Assembly: GCA_014529385.2 (NCBI GenBank)
Contig: CM043970.1
Span: 61,509,523-61,573,522, forward strand
Direction: 5' to 3'
DNA length: 64,000 bases
Origin: Adiantum capillus-veneris
Taxonomy: Eukaryota; Streptophyta; Polypodiopsida; Polypodiales; Pteridaceae
A program made the position numbers and the translations under genes. Each line of letters opens with the position of its first letter. Position 1 is the first letter of the stretch. This document shows, piece after piece, positions 63,643-64,000 of the stretch. The notes beneath the pieces were generated by a model. That model was not told where the DNA came from and did not search any database. It saw nothing but the letters and a program-made list of their open reading frames with translations.

Positions 63643-64000
63643 CTGCAAACACAGTTTCAGGGCATGTGTCAATTCAAGAATAATCCTTACCATTCCCAGG
63701 CCAACTAATCTTTATGCATGTTCCACAATACCAATATCTGTGCATTATCCCGATAGCGGAGAGACATAACTACTACTATATACTACTCTTGTGGCTACTA
63801 AATACAACTGATACAACTTTTGAAAAAATCATTAGAATGAGAGATTCCATGTTGAGCCCTAGTCGTGACACATCTCTCTCCCCCCTCTCTACACCTTCAT
63901 CTTCCCTCTCTGCCCCCCTTAACGCCATCGAAAACCCTGTGACAACATCTGAGCTCTCTGCACCCGCCTAACCATCTCCTCTATAGCCAACCATCGCCTT
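63643..64000 (-). other. QTRT2: QTRT2 intron upstream of first visible exon
   Basis: Runs from acceptor TTTGCAG to the window edge. A CT-rich stretch (63870-63920) is present. No exon seen; the gene's start is outside the window. Confidence 0.55.

Larger units (their letters stand above)
12471..63233 (-). other. QTRT2: QTRT2 giant intron, about 50.8 kb
   Basis: Bounded by donor GTAAGC at 63233 and acceptor AGTTTCAG ending at 12471. The flanking exons are both phase 0 and join ...LDLKQ to KDVNVGLGC..., matching the family with no gap large enough for another exon. It contains elements I, F, D, E, K, H, a copia element, solo LTRs, a LINE and a MITE. It is inferred from exon continuity. An alternative is that the gene has been split and no longer yields one transcript, or that assembly joined the parts. 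Confidence 0.8.

Overview
The window is plant nuclear DNA. It has LTR retrotransposons with plant-type primer binding sites (TGGTATCAGAGC), nested insertions, long (GA)n/(CT)n tracts and short GT-AG exons. The species is not identifiable from sequence alone; a vascular plant with a large, retrotransposon-rich genome (fern, lycophyte or gymnosperm type) fits best, and that is an inference.

The only host gene I recognise runs on the minus strand across almost the whole window (63642 down to 8762). It encodes the accessory subunit 2 of queuine tRNA-ribosyltransferase (QTRT2). Nine consecutive exons can be read with matching phases and no internal stop: 63471-63642, 63234-63392, 12374-12470, 10905-10975, 10723-10774, 10495-10543, 10276-10422, 9630-9749 and 8762-8816. 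The zinc-site spacing C-x-C-x2-C-x25-H is kept across the last splice junction. The start codon and first exon(s) lie beyond base 64000. The intron between 63234 and 12470 is about 50.8 kb and holds nearly all the transposons.

Layout, left to right. 1-8500 (downstream of the gene): a minus-strand LTR element collapsed to two LTRs with 78 bp between them; the 3' end of a chromodomain Ty3/gypsy element whose LTR holds a solo LTR of another family (family C, TSD TATAA); three LINE 3' fragments next to CT tracts, one split by a hAT-like MITE. 8762-12470: seven QTRT2 exons. 12471-63233, giant intron: element I (minus, 13654-16688, TSD CATAT, non-autonomous, two minisatellites); an unassigned stretch; element F (19051-27375, TSD GCGTT, with a LINE in its 3' LTR); gypsy integrase and gag fragments; chromovirus D (29608-42319), interrupted by complete element E (32269-36738, TSD AGAGA) and by a second family C solo LTR (40139-41363, TSD CGAAA); an E-type LTR fragment; a Ty1/copia element cut in its integrase; a Tat-lineage gypsy element K (47151-55545) with two RNase H domains; gypsy element H (minus) carrying a second hAT-like MITE with 8-bp TSD; and E-type remnants. 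63234-63642: two QTRT2 exons.

Most transposon coding regions carry stops or frameshifts; the Ty1/copia RT-RNase H frame and parts of K are long and open. Element boundaries below rest on TG...CA ends, target-site duplications, primer binding sites and polypurine tracts read directly. LTR identities and ages were judged by eye, not computed.
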